From: CAVSIS01 sp963814875
GTDB taxonomy: Bacteria; Acidobacteriota; Thermoanaerobaculia; Thermoanaerobaculales; Sulfomarinibacteraceae
Reading direction: 5' to 3'
Assembly (NCBI GenBank): GCA_963814875.1
Contig: CAWFFJ010000041.1
Span: 111,334-175,333 of the forward strand
Length of the DNA stretch: 64,000 nt
Every line of letters starts with the position of its first letter. Positions within the stretch are counted from its first letter, which is position 1. Both the position numbers and the translations under genes were made by a program. The notes below the pieces were generated by a model that was not told the DNA's origin, did no database searches, and saw only the letters and a list, made by a program, of their open reading frames with translations. This document shows, piece after piece, positions 52,997 through 62,308 of this stretch.

Positions 52997-54045
52997 GGCT
53001 CGGGCTCCAGCAGCACCTTGAGTGCGTGCCGCGCGCGCACCAGGGCGACGGCGTCGTCGAAACGCCCGAGCGGCAGGCGGTGGGTGACGAGCGGCGACGG
53101 ATCGAGGGAGCCCTGGGCGAGGAGACGGGCAATCCGGAGCTGCTCGCCGCGGCCGCCGGAGTAGGTCGCGACCAGCCGCCGCTCGCTCTTGAAGAACGGG
53201 TTGAGCTGGAATCCGGCCGGATCGCCCTCGTCGGCGTGGGCGAAGAGCACGGCGGTACCGCCCGGACGCATTGCAGCGAGAGCATCGACCAGCGGCCCCG
53301 AACCGCCGACGGTGTCGAAGGCGGCGTCCACGCCGAGCCCGTCGGAGGCCTCCTGCGCGGCCTCCACGAGCTGACCGGGCGCCACCGCGAGGACCGCACC
53401 GAGCTCCCGCGCGAGGCGTCGACGCTCGGGCTCGGGCTCACTGACGACAACCTTGAGGTCGGGGCGAACGGCGCGCAGCACCAGCAGGTGGAGCAGCCCC
53501 ATCGCTCCGCCACCCATGATCAGCGCCACGCCCTCGCCCGGCGGCAACGCCGCCTTGTCGACGCCGCGCAGAACGCATGCGGCCGGCTCGAGGAAGGCTG
53601 CCGCGGCGTCTGGCACCGGGTCCGGGACCCGCCACGCGTGACGGACCGCCCGCGGCCGGACCAGCAGCCGCTCGCTGAACCCGCCGGGCCAGAGGAGGTT
53701 CTCCTTGAACGCGGCGCACTGGGTGTCGGCCCCACGGCGGCACAGTGTGCACTCTCCACACGCCGCGTGGTGGGTGACCACGACGCGATCGCCGGGCCCA
53801 ACCTCGACCACTCCCTTTCCGATCGCCTCGACCACGCCAACCAGCTCATGACCGAGCACCGTGCCCTCGGGCGCGGACGAGTGGCCGAGCTTGAACAGGT
53901 CGGTGCCGCACAGGCCGCAACAGATCACGCGCAGCAGGGCCTCGCCCGGGCCGGGCGGGTCGAGCGGGAGCTCGACGTTCCGGGTACCTCCGCCAGTGGC
54001 GCAGGCGACCGCGCGTGTGGTGAGGACGACGGGGCGTGTCGTCAT
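52993..54045 (-). CDS. Zinc-dependent alcohol dehydrogenase family protein (second of pair)
   Basis: A 350-residue paralogue of the neighbour: CCGLCGTDLFKLGH, LGHELVGVV, CGECTLCRRGADTQC, and LIMGGGAMGLLHLL. Tandem dehydrogenase pairs like this often act in oxidation of polyols or cyclitols, which is inference. Its start overlaps the transporter stop by 4 bp, so the three genes form an operon. Confidence 0.88.
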   Translation of the reverse strand: MTTRPVVLTTRAVACATGGGTRNVELPLDPPGPGEALLRVICCGLCGTDLFKLGHSSAPEGTVLGHELVGVVEAIGKGVVEVGPGDRVVVTHHAACGECTLCRRGADTQCAAFKENLLWPGGFSERLLVRPRAVRHAWRVPDPVPDAAAAFLEPAACVLRGVDKAALPPGEGVALIMGGGAMGLLHLLVLRAVRPDLKVVVSEPEPERRRLARELGAVLAVAPGQLVEAAQEASDGLGVDAAFDTVGGSGPLVDALAAMRPGGTAVLFAHADEGDPAGFQLNPFFKSERRLVATYSGGRGEQLRIARLLAQGSLDPSPLVTHRLPLGRFDDAVALVRARHALKVLLEPEP

Positions 54046-56171
54046 CGGTGGCTCGACACCAGCCGATCGTACACCGCGAGCGCGACCATGGTTGCAACGC
54101 CGATGAGCGAGAAGATCAGCCACAGGGTGCTCGGCTGGTTGAGCTGGTCGACAAAGTGCACATAGAGGTTGGCGCCGAGGACCGCGCCGATAGAGGAGCC
54201 GATGACCCCGTAGAGGAAGATGTAGCCCATGTAGGTTCCAACCCGGTCGCGGGGCGCGATCTGGCCGATGTAGGAGATCAGCTTCGGGTGTGCCGTCATC
54301 TCGCCGATGGAGAAGATGACGATGCCTGCCATGAAAACCCAGATCTGGGTCGAGATTGCGAGGATCGCCATCCCGACCGTGCCGAGGCCGATGCCGACGA
54401 TCATGGTTGGCAGTGCGCGGGTCGACCGCACGATTGAGGAGACCACGAGCTGGAGGAGGATGATCGTCCCGGCGTTGATCACGGTCACATGCTCGATGTC
54501 GAAATGCCAGGTGGCCGCGATGCCGAGCGCCCCGAGCATCCCGTTGACCACCCGGTCGAGCGACGAGGCGTCAACATAGGCTTGGACATACCACAGCACT
54601 GAGTCGAACATCTGGAAGTACAGCACCCAGAAGCCGGAGTAGAGGAAGATCAGGAGGAGGAATCGCCAGTTTGCACGCATGCGTTCGCGGTCGCCGACGT
54701 CGATCAGGTAAAGCGACAGCACCGTCATGGCGATCACGGTGCTCACGATGCGGGCGAAAACGGAGAGCCCCGGTAGCAACCACAGCGCCCCGGCCAGGAC
54801 CGTGGCGGTCACCAGGGCCATGACGGCGCGGCCGCCCGGCTCGGCCCGGGCCCAGCTCGGCTTGAGGCTCAGCACGACCGCCGCGGCGACCAGCAGCAGG
54901 GCCACGAAGGCGAGCAGGAACGGACGCTTGGCACCACGCTCGAAGAGCTCGTCGACCGTCCCGGCTGGCAGCGCAGCGAGGCCGGGGACAGCTCTCAGTG
55001 CGGCGAGCAGCTCGGCCCTGTAGACCGGCTCAGCGGACGGGTCGGGCGCGCGGATCGTGACCTCGCCGGACGTGTTGTGGTCAAAACTGAAGGGCGGTTG
55101 TCCGGCGCCGGCGATGAGCACGAGCCGGGGCGGCTGCACCGCGCCGGCGACCATCTCGGCCAGCCGAGCCGGTGTCATCGTCCCCGACAGGCCGGCTGCG
55201 GTGAGCGCCTCGAGCATCTCCGGCGCGAGCTGCTCGCGGTCATCGGGACGGTGGACCACGAGCGTCGCCCCGGCGGGCGCCGCCTCCCGCGGCGAAACTG
55301 AAAACGGCTGCTCGCGGGTCATGTTGCGCTCGACCCGAACCACGAGGGTCGCCCCGTCGACAGGGTAGGCGACGCCAGGGGCGGCGACCACCTCGCGGTG
55401 GGGGGCGAGGTAGCGCCAGCCAGCGAGGACCACGAACGCCGCGGCGAGCAGACCGACGACCATTGCGACCACGCGCCGCCTCCTGCACGCCCCGAGCACC
55501 AGCACGACCGGCGAGTACACGATCTCGAAGGCGTTGGCGAGGCTCTGGATCAGGCCGGCTTTGGGCGCGCCTTCGGCCGCGGCCGGCCGCTCCGGCTCGC
55601 GGAACAGGAACAGGGTCGGCAGGATCATGATCCCGGTCCCGACCGCAGCGGCCACCAGTACCCAGCTCCAGCCGACCGAGTTCTTCAGCAGCGGGACCAG
55701 GATCAGCGGGAAGAGGAAGGCCCCGAGGTTGATCGACCAGTAGTAGACGCCGAAGCCGAGAGTAGAGTTCGACTCATCGGTGACCCGGGCGATGGTGCCC
55801 GAGATGATCGGCTTGAACGCACCCGCGCCGAGCCCCATCACACACAGGGCGAGGAAGACCGCGGTGTAGGTCGTGACCTGGGAGGTCAGCAGGTAGCCTC
55901 CGCCGAGCAGCGTGAAGGCGACGAGCAAGGTCCTCCGGTACCCGAAACGGTCCGCGAGCGCACCCGAGATGATCGGCAGAAAGTAGAGCAGCGGCTGGAT
56001 CGTGCCCTTGATGAGCCCGACGCTCTCCTTGGGGAAGTGGAGGATGTCGGTGAGGTACACCGACAGGATGCTCATCACGCCGTAGTAGGACCCGCGTTCG
56101 AAGAACTCGAACATGATCACGAGCCAGAACTGCGGGGGGAACGACCTCAGGACGCCAGACTTCTTTCCCAT
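54042..56171 (-). CDS. POT/PTR-family transporter with a large internal insertion
   Basis: The 709-residue protein has POT landmarks FEFFERGSYYGVMSILSVYL, SGALADRFGYRRTLL and FGVYYWSINLGAF. POT proteins usually have 450-520 residues. Here about 170 soluble residues (about 258-430), flanked by two added membrane helices, separate the N- and C-terminal six-helix halves. The family moves di- and tripeptides, nitrate or other solutes with protons. ATG at 56171 is preferred over GTG at 56177. The two downstream dehydrogenases suggest it may import their substrate. Confidence 0.8.
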   Translation of the reverse strand: MGKKSGVLRSFPPQFWLVIMFEFFERGSYYGVMSILSVYLTDILHFPKESVGLIKGTIQPLLYFLPIISGALADRFGYRRTLLVAFTLLGGGYLLTSQVTTYTAVFLALCVMGLGAGAFKPIISGTIARVTDESNSTLGFGVYYWSINLGAFLFPLILVPLLKNSVGWSWVLVAAAVGTGIMILPTLFLFREPERPAAAEGAPKAGLIQSLANAFEIVYSPVVLVLGACRRRRVVAMVVGLLAAAFVVLAGWRYLAPHREVVAAPGVAYPVDGATLVVRVERNMTREQPFSVSPREAAPAGATLVVHRPDDREQLAPEMLEALTAAGLSGTMTPARLAEMVAGAVQPPRLVLIAGAGQPPFSFDHNTSGEVTIRAPDPSAEPVYRAELLAALRAVPGLAALPAGTVDELFERGAKRPFLLAFVALLLVAAAVVLSLKPSWARAEPGGRAVMALVTATVLAGALWLLPGLSVFARIVSTVIAMTVLSLYLIDVGDRERMRANWRFLLLIFLYSGFWVLYFQMFDSVLWYVQAYVDASSLDRVVNGMLGALGIAATWHFDIEHVTVINAGTIILLQLVVSSIVRSTRALPTMIVGIGLGTVGMAILAISTQIWVFMAGIVIFSIGEMTAHPKLISYIGQIAPRDRVGTYMGYIFLYGVIGSSIGAVLGANLYVHFVDQLNQPSTLWLIFSLIGVATMVALAVYDRLVSSHR

Positions 56172-56177
56172 CCTCAC

Positions 56178-56400
56178 CTCGGCGGTGCCAGCAGTCGGCA
56201 GAGGATAGCAGGTTGCGTCAGGCCGGCCGAAGGCCTCGGCCGGAGCTCTCTCTGCCCGGCGTCCGCTTCGACCCGCTCTGTGATCGTCAGCTTGAAGTTA
56301 GGATGCGCGCAGCGCATCCAAAGCAGCGCGCGCTGCACAGCCCCTGCGCCAGCGTGGCCGCCAGATCGCCTTGATGTGGCTGTGCCCCGCGCGGTGCGAG
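56178..56400. other. Intergenic stretch with palindromes
   Basis: No gene seen. It holds CCGGCCGA-AGGCC-TCGGCCGG (56223-56243) and the REP-like palindrome GGATGCGC-GCA-GCGCATCC (56301-56319). The following ATCCAAAGCAGCGCGC recurs near 60729-60744. Confidence 0.6.
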
Positions 56401-56576
56401 CCTGCAGTCCTCACCAGCTGGCGAAGCGAGGGCCGAGAGAGGCTGTGAGCTGTGGTGATTTCGCAGGACGAGCGAGCGAGGCGTAGCCCAGCTACGTTGA
56501 GTGAGCGAGTTCAAGAAAGCGCCGCAGATTGCGGGCTTTCTCGATCCGCAGCCGTCAGCCTGGTGAGGATTGCAGG
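56401..56576. repeat. 176-bp inverted-repeat (MITE-like) element after the TPR gene
   Basis: Left end CCTGCAGTCCTCACCAG and right end (complement) CCTGCAATCCTCACCAG, 16 of 17 identical. Inside is the hairpin GGCGTAGCCCAGCTACG and GAGTGAGCGAGTTCAAGAAA, shared with the 13233-13406 copy. The TAG stop of the minus-strand TPR gene follows directly at 56577-56579. Confidence 0.75.
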
Positions 56577-57953
56577 CTAGTGCTGCTCGAGCCCGAGGAT
56601 CGACATCCCGCGCTCCTCGAACCTCGCGACCAGCGCGGGATTGACAGCGCGCACCTGTGCGAGCACGCGGTGCGCCTCGGCGTCGTCGCCCTCGGCGCGG
56701 AGGATTTCGACCAGGAGCAGACGGTTGACCAGCTTGAAGGTGCCGAGGGCGGCATTGGAGTAGCTGAGCCCCTCGTCAGCCTCGCGGCAACGCGTCGCGG
56801 CCTCGTCGAGGCGGCCCTCGACCGCCGCACGAACCGCCGCCATGTGCGCCATGGCCGCGGTCATCACGTCCCGCTCGAGCATCGAGCTCTTCTCGCTGCC
56901 GCCCTTCGTGTCCAGCGCCTCCCGGGCGCGCGCCTCGATCCGGTCCGCCAACGGCCAGTCGTGGAGCACGCACGCGGCACGGTGCACGATCTGCGCCGGA
57001 CCAATGAGTGGGTCGCCCTCGGTGACGCACGGCGTGTCCGCCTCGGCGACCACGCCCTGCCAGTCCCGGGCCTCGCCGAGCTCGGCGAGGTGAGCGCTGC
57101 ACTGGAACATGGCGAGACGCTCCGGCGACCACACCTTGGCGTCCTCGGCGCGCCGAATCACGTCCGCCATGCCGGCCTTGTCGTCGCGCAGTTTGGCGAT
57201 CAGGAACAGGGTGTCGTAGGAGTTGAAGAAGTCGGGCTTGATCTCGAGCGCCCGGTTGATCGACGCCTCGGCTTCGTCGTAGCGCCCGAGCAGGGTGAAC
57301 AGCTCACCCAGCGAGTCGTGGGGGTTGGCCTGGTCCGGAGCGATGAAGCGGTAGCTGGTCAGGTACTCCTCGGCCTCAACAAAGCGCCCCTGGCGCATGG
57401 TCACGTAGCCGAGCATGTTGTAGGCCCCGACCCAGTTCGGGCGGATGTCGATGATGTGGCGGAAGATCCGCTCGGCGGTGGCGAGGTCGCCCCGGCTCCA
57501 CGCCACCGTAGCCTTGGTGTTGAGGGCGTAGGGGTCGTCCGGGTGGTCGTCGAGGTAGCGCGCGAGGATCTCGTCGGCCTTGGCGGAATCGCCGTCATGC
57601 AGCGCCCGGGCGCGCTCGACGAACATCCGCTCCCGCGCCGTGAGGCCGCTCGTGTCCGCGGCGAAGACCTCGGCGAAGAGCTCGTCGGCGGCCTTCCCAT
57701 CCTCCATCCGCAGTGTGTCCGCGAGGATCAGCTTGGCGAACACGAAGTTGGGGTCGAGCGCGACCGCCTTCTTGAGGTGGACGATGGCGTCGCCCCAGTA
57801 GTACTTCATGCGGGCGTCGTTGCCCGCCTTGAACTCGGCCAGGGCCTCCGGCGAGGATGTGGTCCACTCCGGCGAACGCGCCAGCACTGAGTAGCCCACG
57901 CCTGCCGCAGCGAGCCCGGCGAGCGCGAGCGGGATCCAGAACTTCGCCTTCAT
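56577..57953 (-). CDS. TPR protein with N-terminal membrane anchor
   Basis: A 458-residue protein with a signal anchor (FWIPLALAGLAAAGVGYSVL) followed by at least six TPR-like repeats, for example GDAIVHLKKAVALDPNFVFA and GRYDEAEASINRALEIKPDF. TPR arrays bind proteins; nothing indicates a particular partner. It is isolated and lies upstream of a repeat element. Confidence 0.75.
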   Translation of the reverse strand: MKAKFWIPLALAGLAAAGVGYSVLARSPEWTTSSPEALAEFKAGNDARMKYYWGDAIVHLKKAVALDPNFVFAKLILADTLRMEDGKAADELFAEVFAADTSGLTARERMFVERARALHDGDSAKADEILARYLDDHPDDPYALNTKATVAWSRGDLATAERIFRHIIDIRPNWVGAYNMLGYVTMRQGRFVEAEEYLTSYRFIAPDQANPHDSLGELFTLLGRYDEAEASINRALEIKPDFFNSYDTLFLIAKLRDDKAGMADVIRRAEDAKVWSPERLAMFQCSAHLAELGEARDWQGVVAEADTPCVTEGDPLIGPAQIVHRAACVLHDWPLADRIEARAREALDTKGGSEKSSMLERDVMTAAMAHMAAVRAAVEGRLDEAATRCREADEGLSYSNAALGTFKLVNRLLLVEILRAEGDDAEAHRVLAQVRAVNPALVARFEERGMSILGLEQH

Positions 57954-58077
57954 CGTTCCGCCCTTTCACACCAACCGCCGACGACGGCTTGCGGGGCCTG
58001 CGGACCGCCCACGACACCTGGGCAGTCCACTCCCTGATGACGAGATACGGAGCACACCTGGCGAGAGTTGCAGCGGC

Positions 58078-60615
58078 TCACTGTTGCTGCCCCGACCAGC
58101 GCAGGGCGAGAACAGTGAGATCGTCGTAGGCCGAACGACCGTTGCAGAAGCGTCCAAGCGCCGCGAGCACTTCCGCGACCACGGTCTCCGGGTCGGGCCC
58201 AGCCTCGGCCAGCACCGCACGCAGACGCTCCTCGCCGAAGAACTCGCCGCCGGGCGACATCGCCTCGACGACGCCGTCCGAGTATGCGAACAGCAGCTCG
58301 GAGGGGTCCAGCACCGTCTCAAGCATCTCGTACCCGCCGCGCCGCATCGCACCGAGGGGCACACGATGCGTCGGCATCGCGAGTGCGTCAACCCCGCCGT
58401 CGGCTCGCCGCAGCAGCGGTGGTGGTTGGCCTGCAAGGGAGTACATCAGGCGGCCCGACCCGGGCATCATGGCGAGGTACCCGAGCGCGACGAAGCTCGC
58501 GCCGCGCAGCGACGTCGCCGAGCCGCGGAGAGCGTAAAGCCGCTCGTTGGCGAGCTCGAGCAGATCCTCGGGACGTCGGCTGGCAAGCGAGATGGAGTGC
58601 AGCACCTCGTGTGCCGCCATCATCATGAGGGCGCCCGGAATCGACTTGCCGGAGACGTCGCCGTAGACGATCGCCCGCGCCCCGGGCTCCGGACCGGCGA
58701 GCTCGGTGTAGAAGTCGCCCCCGACCTCGCGCGCCGGCCGGCAGGTCGCTGCCACGTGCCACCCATCGGCGAGCTCGAGACGCTGCGGCAGCAGCGAGGT
58801 CTGGATCGCGGAGGCAATCTCCAGCTCCCGCTCGAGCTCGGCACGGCGCGCCCGCTCGTCGAGCAGGATCGAGGTCTCGAGGGCAATCGCGGCTTGGTGC
58901 AGCAGCCCGCGGAGGAGGTCGAGCTCCTCCTGTTCCCACGTCATCTGGCCGCTCTTTCCCGACAGCATCACTAGCCCGACGAAGCGTCGCGGCGACGCGA
59001 GCTGCCCGACCACCTCGACCCCGCGCTCACCGAGATCCGAGGCGAGCCGGTGCACCGCCGGAGAGATCAGGCGGAGTGGGGCGAGCTGATCCAGCCGCAC
59101 CAGAGAGCCCTGGCGATGGAGCTGGTCGGTCAGCAGGGCGAGATCGGTGAGCTCTGCGGGCAGCTCGCTCGGGCCGGCCACACGGCGGACAACGCCTCCC
59201 TCGGACAGGTAGAGCGCGGCGAAGTGGACGCCCAGCAGGCCGGGGAGGCGCTCGACCAGTTCGCGTACCACGGGCCCGAGGTCCATGTGCTCGCCGAACG
59301 CCTCGCCCATCTCGACGATCGCCCGTTGGAGGCGCACCCGCTCGGCGAAGAAGAAGCGGTCCACCGGCCCTTGGAGCCGCTGCCGCAAGGGCTCGAAGAG
59401 GAGCACGATGGCGAGCGCGAACACGACCGGGAAGTACGGCGACGCGGCCAGCTCCGTGCCTCGGAAGATCCAGGTGAACGAGGCGATCCCGAGCGCATAG
59501 AGGGCCGTCACCAGGGCTGTCGTGACCGTGTAGAGCAGGCTCTTGCGCAGGATCACCCGGATGTCGAGCAACCCGAAGCGCACGATGGCATAAGCGAAGG
59601 TGACCGGGACCAGGACCAGCGGTGCGACACCGGCAAACAGGAAGCGCTCGGTGTGCAGGAAGGAGGGGAAGGCGACCGCAAGCACGATGAACGGCACGAC
59701 GCCGAACACCGAGCCGACGAAAACCAGTCCGGCGCCGCGGCGCAGTCGCGTCTCGGGCAGGAAGGCCGCGCTGAGGCCGAGCGCCCCGAGCCCGAGCATC
59801 ATGTAGGCGACCATGACCCACCAATTGGCGGCGGGCGCTCCGCTGATCAGGGCGACCGGGCTTCCCCGGTGGCGCGCCCAGACGACCACTGCGATGTAGA
59901 CCGCTGGCGGTAACAGGTAGATCGGCACCATGTCGCGGCTGAAGCGGAAGATGGCGCCGAGCACATTGGCTATCGGGTCGCGGCGCCACGTCCAGATCGG
60001 GCGTGGGAAGATCAGGAAGAAGTGCAGGAAGGTCGCGGGCAGAAAGAGCAGCGCGACCGTCCCGGTCGTGAGCACGAACGAGTCCACCCACGAGTAGGAT
60101 GCCGGGCGCAGTCGGCACACCAGGAAGAGCATGAACAGGCAGCACATGGTGTAGAACACCCGCGCCGCGGGCAGGCGCGGCTGGCGGATGACCACGAAAA
60201 CGCCGACGAAGAAGAACACGAAGCCGAGCACGCACGCCGAGAGGTAGGCGACGTCACCGAATCGGCGTCGGCCGAGCTGGACCTGGACTTCGACCACGTG
60301 CCCGGCACTGCGAATCAGGTAGGGGACCCACTCACCGATGTCGTGGCGGTTGAGCAGACCCTGCGCCCGGGTCGTGGAGTTGAGCACGGCACGGTCGATA
60401 CCGACGATCACGTCCCCCGGACGGATCCCGGCTCGGTCGGCGCCCGAGCCCGGGACGACCTGGCGCACGATGCGCATCCCAGGGACGTCGGCCTCGAGGA
60501 CGACGCCGTCGTAAGGGCGCGGCACGACCATGTCGACCACCGATAGGGCAGCGATCAGGAAGGCAATAGCTCCTGGGACCAGGAGGGTCGCCATGCGACG
60601 GCTGGTGAGTCGCAT
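58078..60615 (-). CDS. PDZ / membrane / SpoIIE-type PP2C phosphatase
   Basis: The 845-residue protein has an N-terminal helix, a PDZ-like domain (VVPGSGADRAGIRPGDVIVG, about residues 50-110), about eight membrane segments (120-400), a GAF-like region (about 440-590), a coiled segment and a C-terminal SpoIIE phosphatase (EVGGDFYTELAG, IVYGDVSGKSIPGAL, LLFAYSDGVVEAM). Such proteins dephosphorylate anti-sigma antagonists in partner-switching. No kinase or antagonist gene is near. The ATG at 60615 is chosen. Confidence 0.85.
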   Translation of the reverse strand: MRLTSRRMATLLVPGAIAFLIAALSVVDMVVPRPYDGVVLEADVPGMRIVRQVVPGSGADRAGIRPGDVIVGIDRAVLNSTTRAQGLLNRHDIGEWVPYLIRSAGHVVEVQVQLGRRRFGDVAYLSACVLGFVFFFVGVFVVIRQPRLPAARVFYTMCCLFMLFLVCRLRPASYSWVDSFVLTTGTVALLFLPATFLHFFLIFPRPIWTWRRDPIANVLGAIFRFSRDMVPIYLLPPAVYIAVVVWARHRGSPVALISGAPAANWWVMVAYMMLGLGALGLSAAFLPETRLRRGAGLVFVGSVFGVVPFIVLAVAFPSFLHTERFLFAGVAPLVLVPVTFAYAIVRFGLLDIRVILRKSLLYTVTTALVTALYALGIASFTWIFRGTELAASPYFPVVFALAIVLLFEPLRQRLQGPVDRFFFAERVRLQRAIVEMGEAFGEHMDLGPVVRELVERLPGLLGVHFAALYLSEGGVVRRVAGPSELPAELTDLALLTDQLHRQGSLVRLDQLAPLRLISPAVHRLASDLGERGVEVVGQLASPRRFVGLVMLSGKSGQMTWEQEELDLLRGLLHQAAIALETSILLDERARRAELERELEIASAIQTSLLPQRLELADGWHVAATCRPAREVGGDFYTELAGPEPGARAIVYGDVSGKSIPGALMMMAAHEVLHSISLASRRPEDLLELANERLYALRGSATSLRGASFVALGYLAMMPGSGRLMYSLAGQPPPLLRRADGGVDALAMPTHRVPLGAMRRGGYEMLETVLDPSELLFAYSDGVVEAMSPGGEFFGEERLRAVLAEAGPDPETVVAEVLAALGRFCNGRSAYDDLTVLALRWSGQQQ

Positions 60616-60810
60616 CACCCCTGATGATACGCGCGCTCCGTAGACCAAGTTGCGACTCTCTCGCACCCTTGGTGCAAGCGCAGGTTCTCCCGCTTCCGTG
60701 TCCGTGCCGCCAGGATTCGTTCAGCGAATCCAAAGCAGCGCGCACCGCACCGCCCCTCGAAGGCAGTCACGACCTTGGGCCGTCTACCCGAGGCCGTGCC
60801 GTGCGCGCTG
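60616..60810. other. Gap with a shared repeat segment
   Basis: No gene. AATCCAAAGCAGCGCGCACC around 60728-60747 shares ATCCAAAGCAGCGCGC with 56316-56331, followed by related C-rich sequence. Confidence 0.5.
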
Positions 60811-61968
60811 CTACCGCACCCAGCTGCGGTTGTAGTCGCGGTCCTCCACTGCGAGTGCGTGCCGGGTGGGCAGCAGTGGGGCGAACGTGTCGATCATGAC
60901 CGCGAGCTCGTCGGTGCGGTCGGTCCCGATCGAGGCCTCGTAGGAACCGGGATGCGGCCCGTGGGCGAGGCCGCGCGGATGCAGGGTCAATGAGGCGGGC
61001 CCGACCCCCTTGCGGCTGGTGAAGTTGCCCTCGACGTAGAACAGGATCTCGTCGCAGTCCGGGGACGAGTGCGGGTACGGGCACGGAATCGCACGTTCGT
61101 GGAAGTCGACCATCCGCGGCACGAACGAGCACACCACGTAGCCGTGTCCAGCGAAGGCGGTGTGAATGGTGGGCGGCAGGTGGACGAGCCCCGTCTTGGG
61201 CTGGAAGGCGCGGATCGGGAACACGAACGGCCACACTTGGCCGTCCCACCCGATGACGTCGAAGGGGTCGTGGGCGAGCTCGAACGCGGTCAACCGGCCA
61301 CCCTTGACCACCACCAGCCGGCGTGGGCCGCCCTCGGCGAGGGCGCTCTCGGACCACTCCGGCTCCTGGAAGTCGTGGTGGGTGTAAGGCGCGTACATGC
61401 TGAGCTGGCCCTCGGGGCAGCGGTACTGCTTCGGTACCCGCAACGAGCTCGCACACTCCAGTACGAGCAGGTGCGCGGGCTCGTCGAGAACCCAGCGGTG
61501 CGCCAGACCCCGGGGCATGTAGACATAGTCCTGGGCGGAAAACCTCAGCACCCCGAGCGCGCACTCGACCCGACCGGAGCCTGAATGAACGAAGGTCAGC
61601 TCGTCGGCGTCCGCGTTGGCAACAAGGGTCGCCTCGCTCTCCTTCGGTCGCGCCAGCCACACCCGGAGGTCGGAGTTGGCGAAGAAGAGCCGTCGCGCCG
61701 TCAACGGCGCACCGCCTTCGGGGATCCGCTGCGACAGGTAATGGCAGCGGCGTAACGGTCCTTCCCAGGCCGGCTCAGCCCAACCGGGATGGGGGCCCAA
61801 ATCCTCCTCGCGCGCCACCCAGTGCGGCTGCCGGCGGTGCCACATGATGGTGTAGGGACCCTCGAATCCGTCGCGCGTGAAGCAGTGCTCCCAGGCGAGC
61901 GCGCCGTCGACCTCGAACACGGTGTGCGGCTTGTCCGGAATGCGTCCGCGCCGCGTGCGGTGGATCAT
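60811..61968 (-). CDS. hmgA: Homogentisate 1,2-dioxygenase
   Basis: This iron enzyme opens the ring of homogentisate in tyrosine and phenylalanine breakdown. The 385-residue length suits the shorter bacterial form. Iron ligands occur in the order expected: His in YPHSSPDCDEI, Glu in CDEILFYVEGNF and His in AHGPHPGSYEA. GGAGGACGAG precedes the ATG. No hppD or other tyrosine catabolic genes are visible in the window. Confidence 0.9.
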   Translation of the reverse strand: MIHRTRRGRIPDKPHTVFEVDGALAWEHCFTRDGFEGPYTIMWHRRQPHWVAREEDLGPHPGWAEPAWEGPLRRCHYLSQRIPEGGAPLTARRLFFANSDLRVWLARPKESEATLVANADADELTFVHSGSGRVECALGVLRFSAQDYVYMPRGLAHRWVLDEPAHLLVLECASSLRVPKQYRCPEGQLSMYAPYTHHDFQEPEWSESALAEGGPRRLVVVKGGRLTAFELAHDPFDVIGWDGQVWPFVFPIRAFQPKTGLVHLPPTIHTAFAGHGYVVCSFVPRMVDFHERAIPCPYPHSSPDCDEILFYVEGNFTSRKGVGPASLTLHPRGLAHGPHPGSYEASIGTDRTDELAVMIDTFAPLLPTRHALAVEDRDYNRSWVR

Positions 61969-62133
61969 CTCGTCCTCCCTGTGCGGCTCACGGACGGCGC
62001 TCGCTGCACCTCAAGCGGCACCGGTCGGCCGCGATCGACTCGTGTGCCTCTTCGTGGCCGCCTCGCGTCGGTGGAACGCACCCGATCATCGTACCAGAGC
62101 GGACTGAGACACCTTCGCGGGTTACGCTCTTGG
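61969..62133. other. Upstream region of hmgA
   Basis: No gene or clear promoter elements seen. Confidence 0.5.
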
Positions 62134-62308
62134 CCTGCACTTGGCTCCAGCTCGCGCAGCGAGGGTGCCGAGACACTCGCCAGCAGGAAGCCACCCGGCG
62201 ATGAGCACCCAGACGTGTCTGGAGACACGCCGCAGGTGGCGGTTTGCGGAAGGGCCCGCGATGGCTGGCAGGCCGGCGCTCACCGTATGGAGCCGGTGAG
62301 GAATGCGA
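62134..62308. repeat. 175-bp inverted-repeat (MITE-like) element after the M48 gene
   Basis: The left end CCTGCACTTGGCTCCAG is drifted; the right end (complement) has ATTCCTCACCGGCTCC. Internally it shares GCGAGGGTGCCGAG and GCGATGGCTGGCAG with the 33980-34156 copy. The central hairpin (CGTGTC-TGGA-GACACG) differs in sequence but keeps the stem. The TAG stop of the BepA-like gene follows at 62309-62311. Confidence 0.7.
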
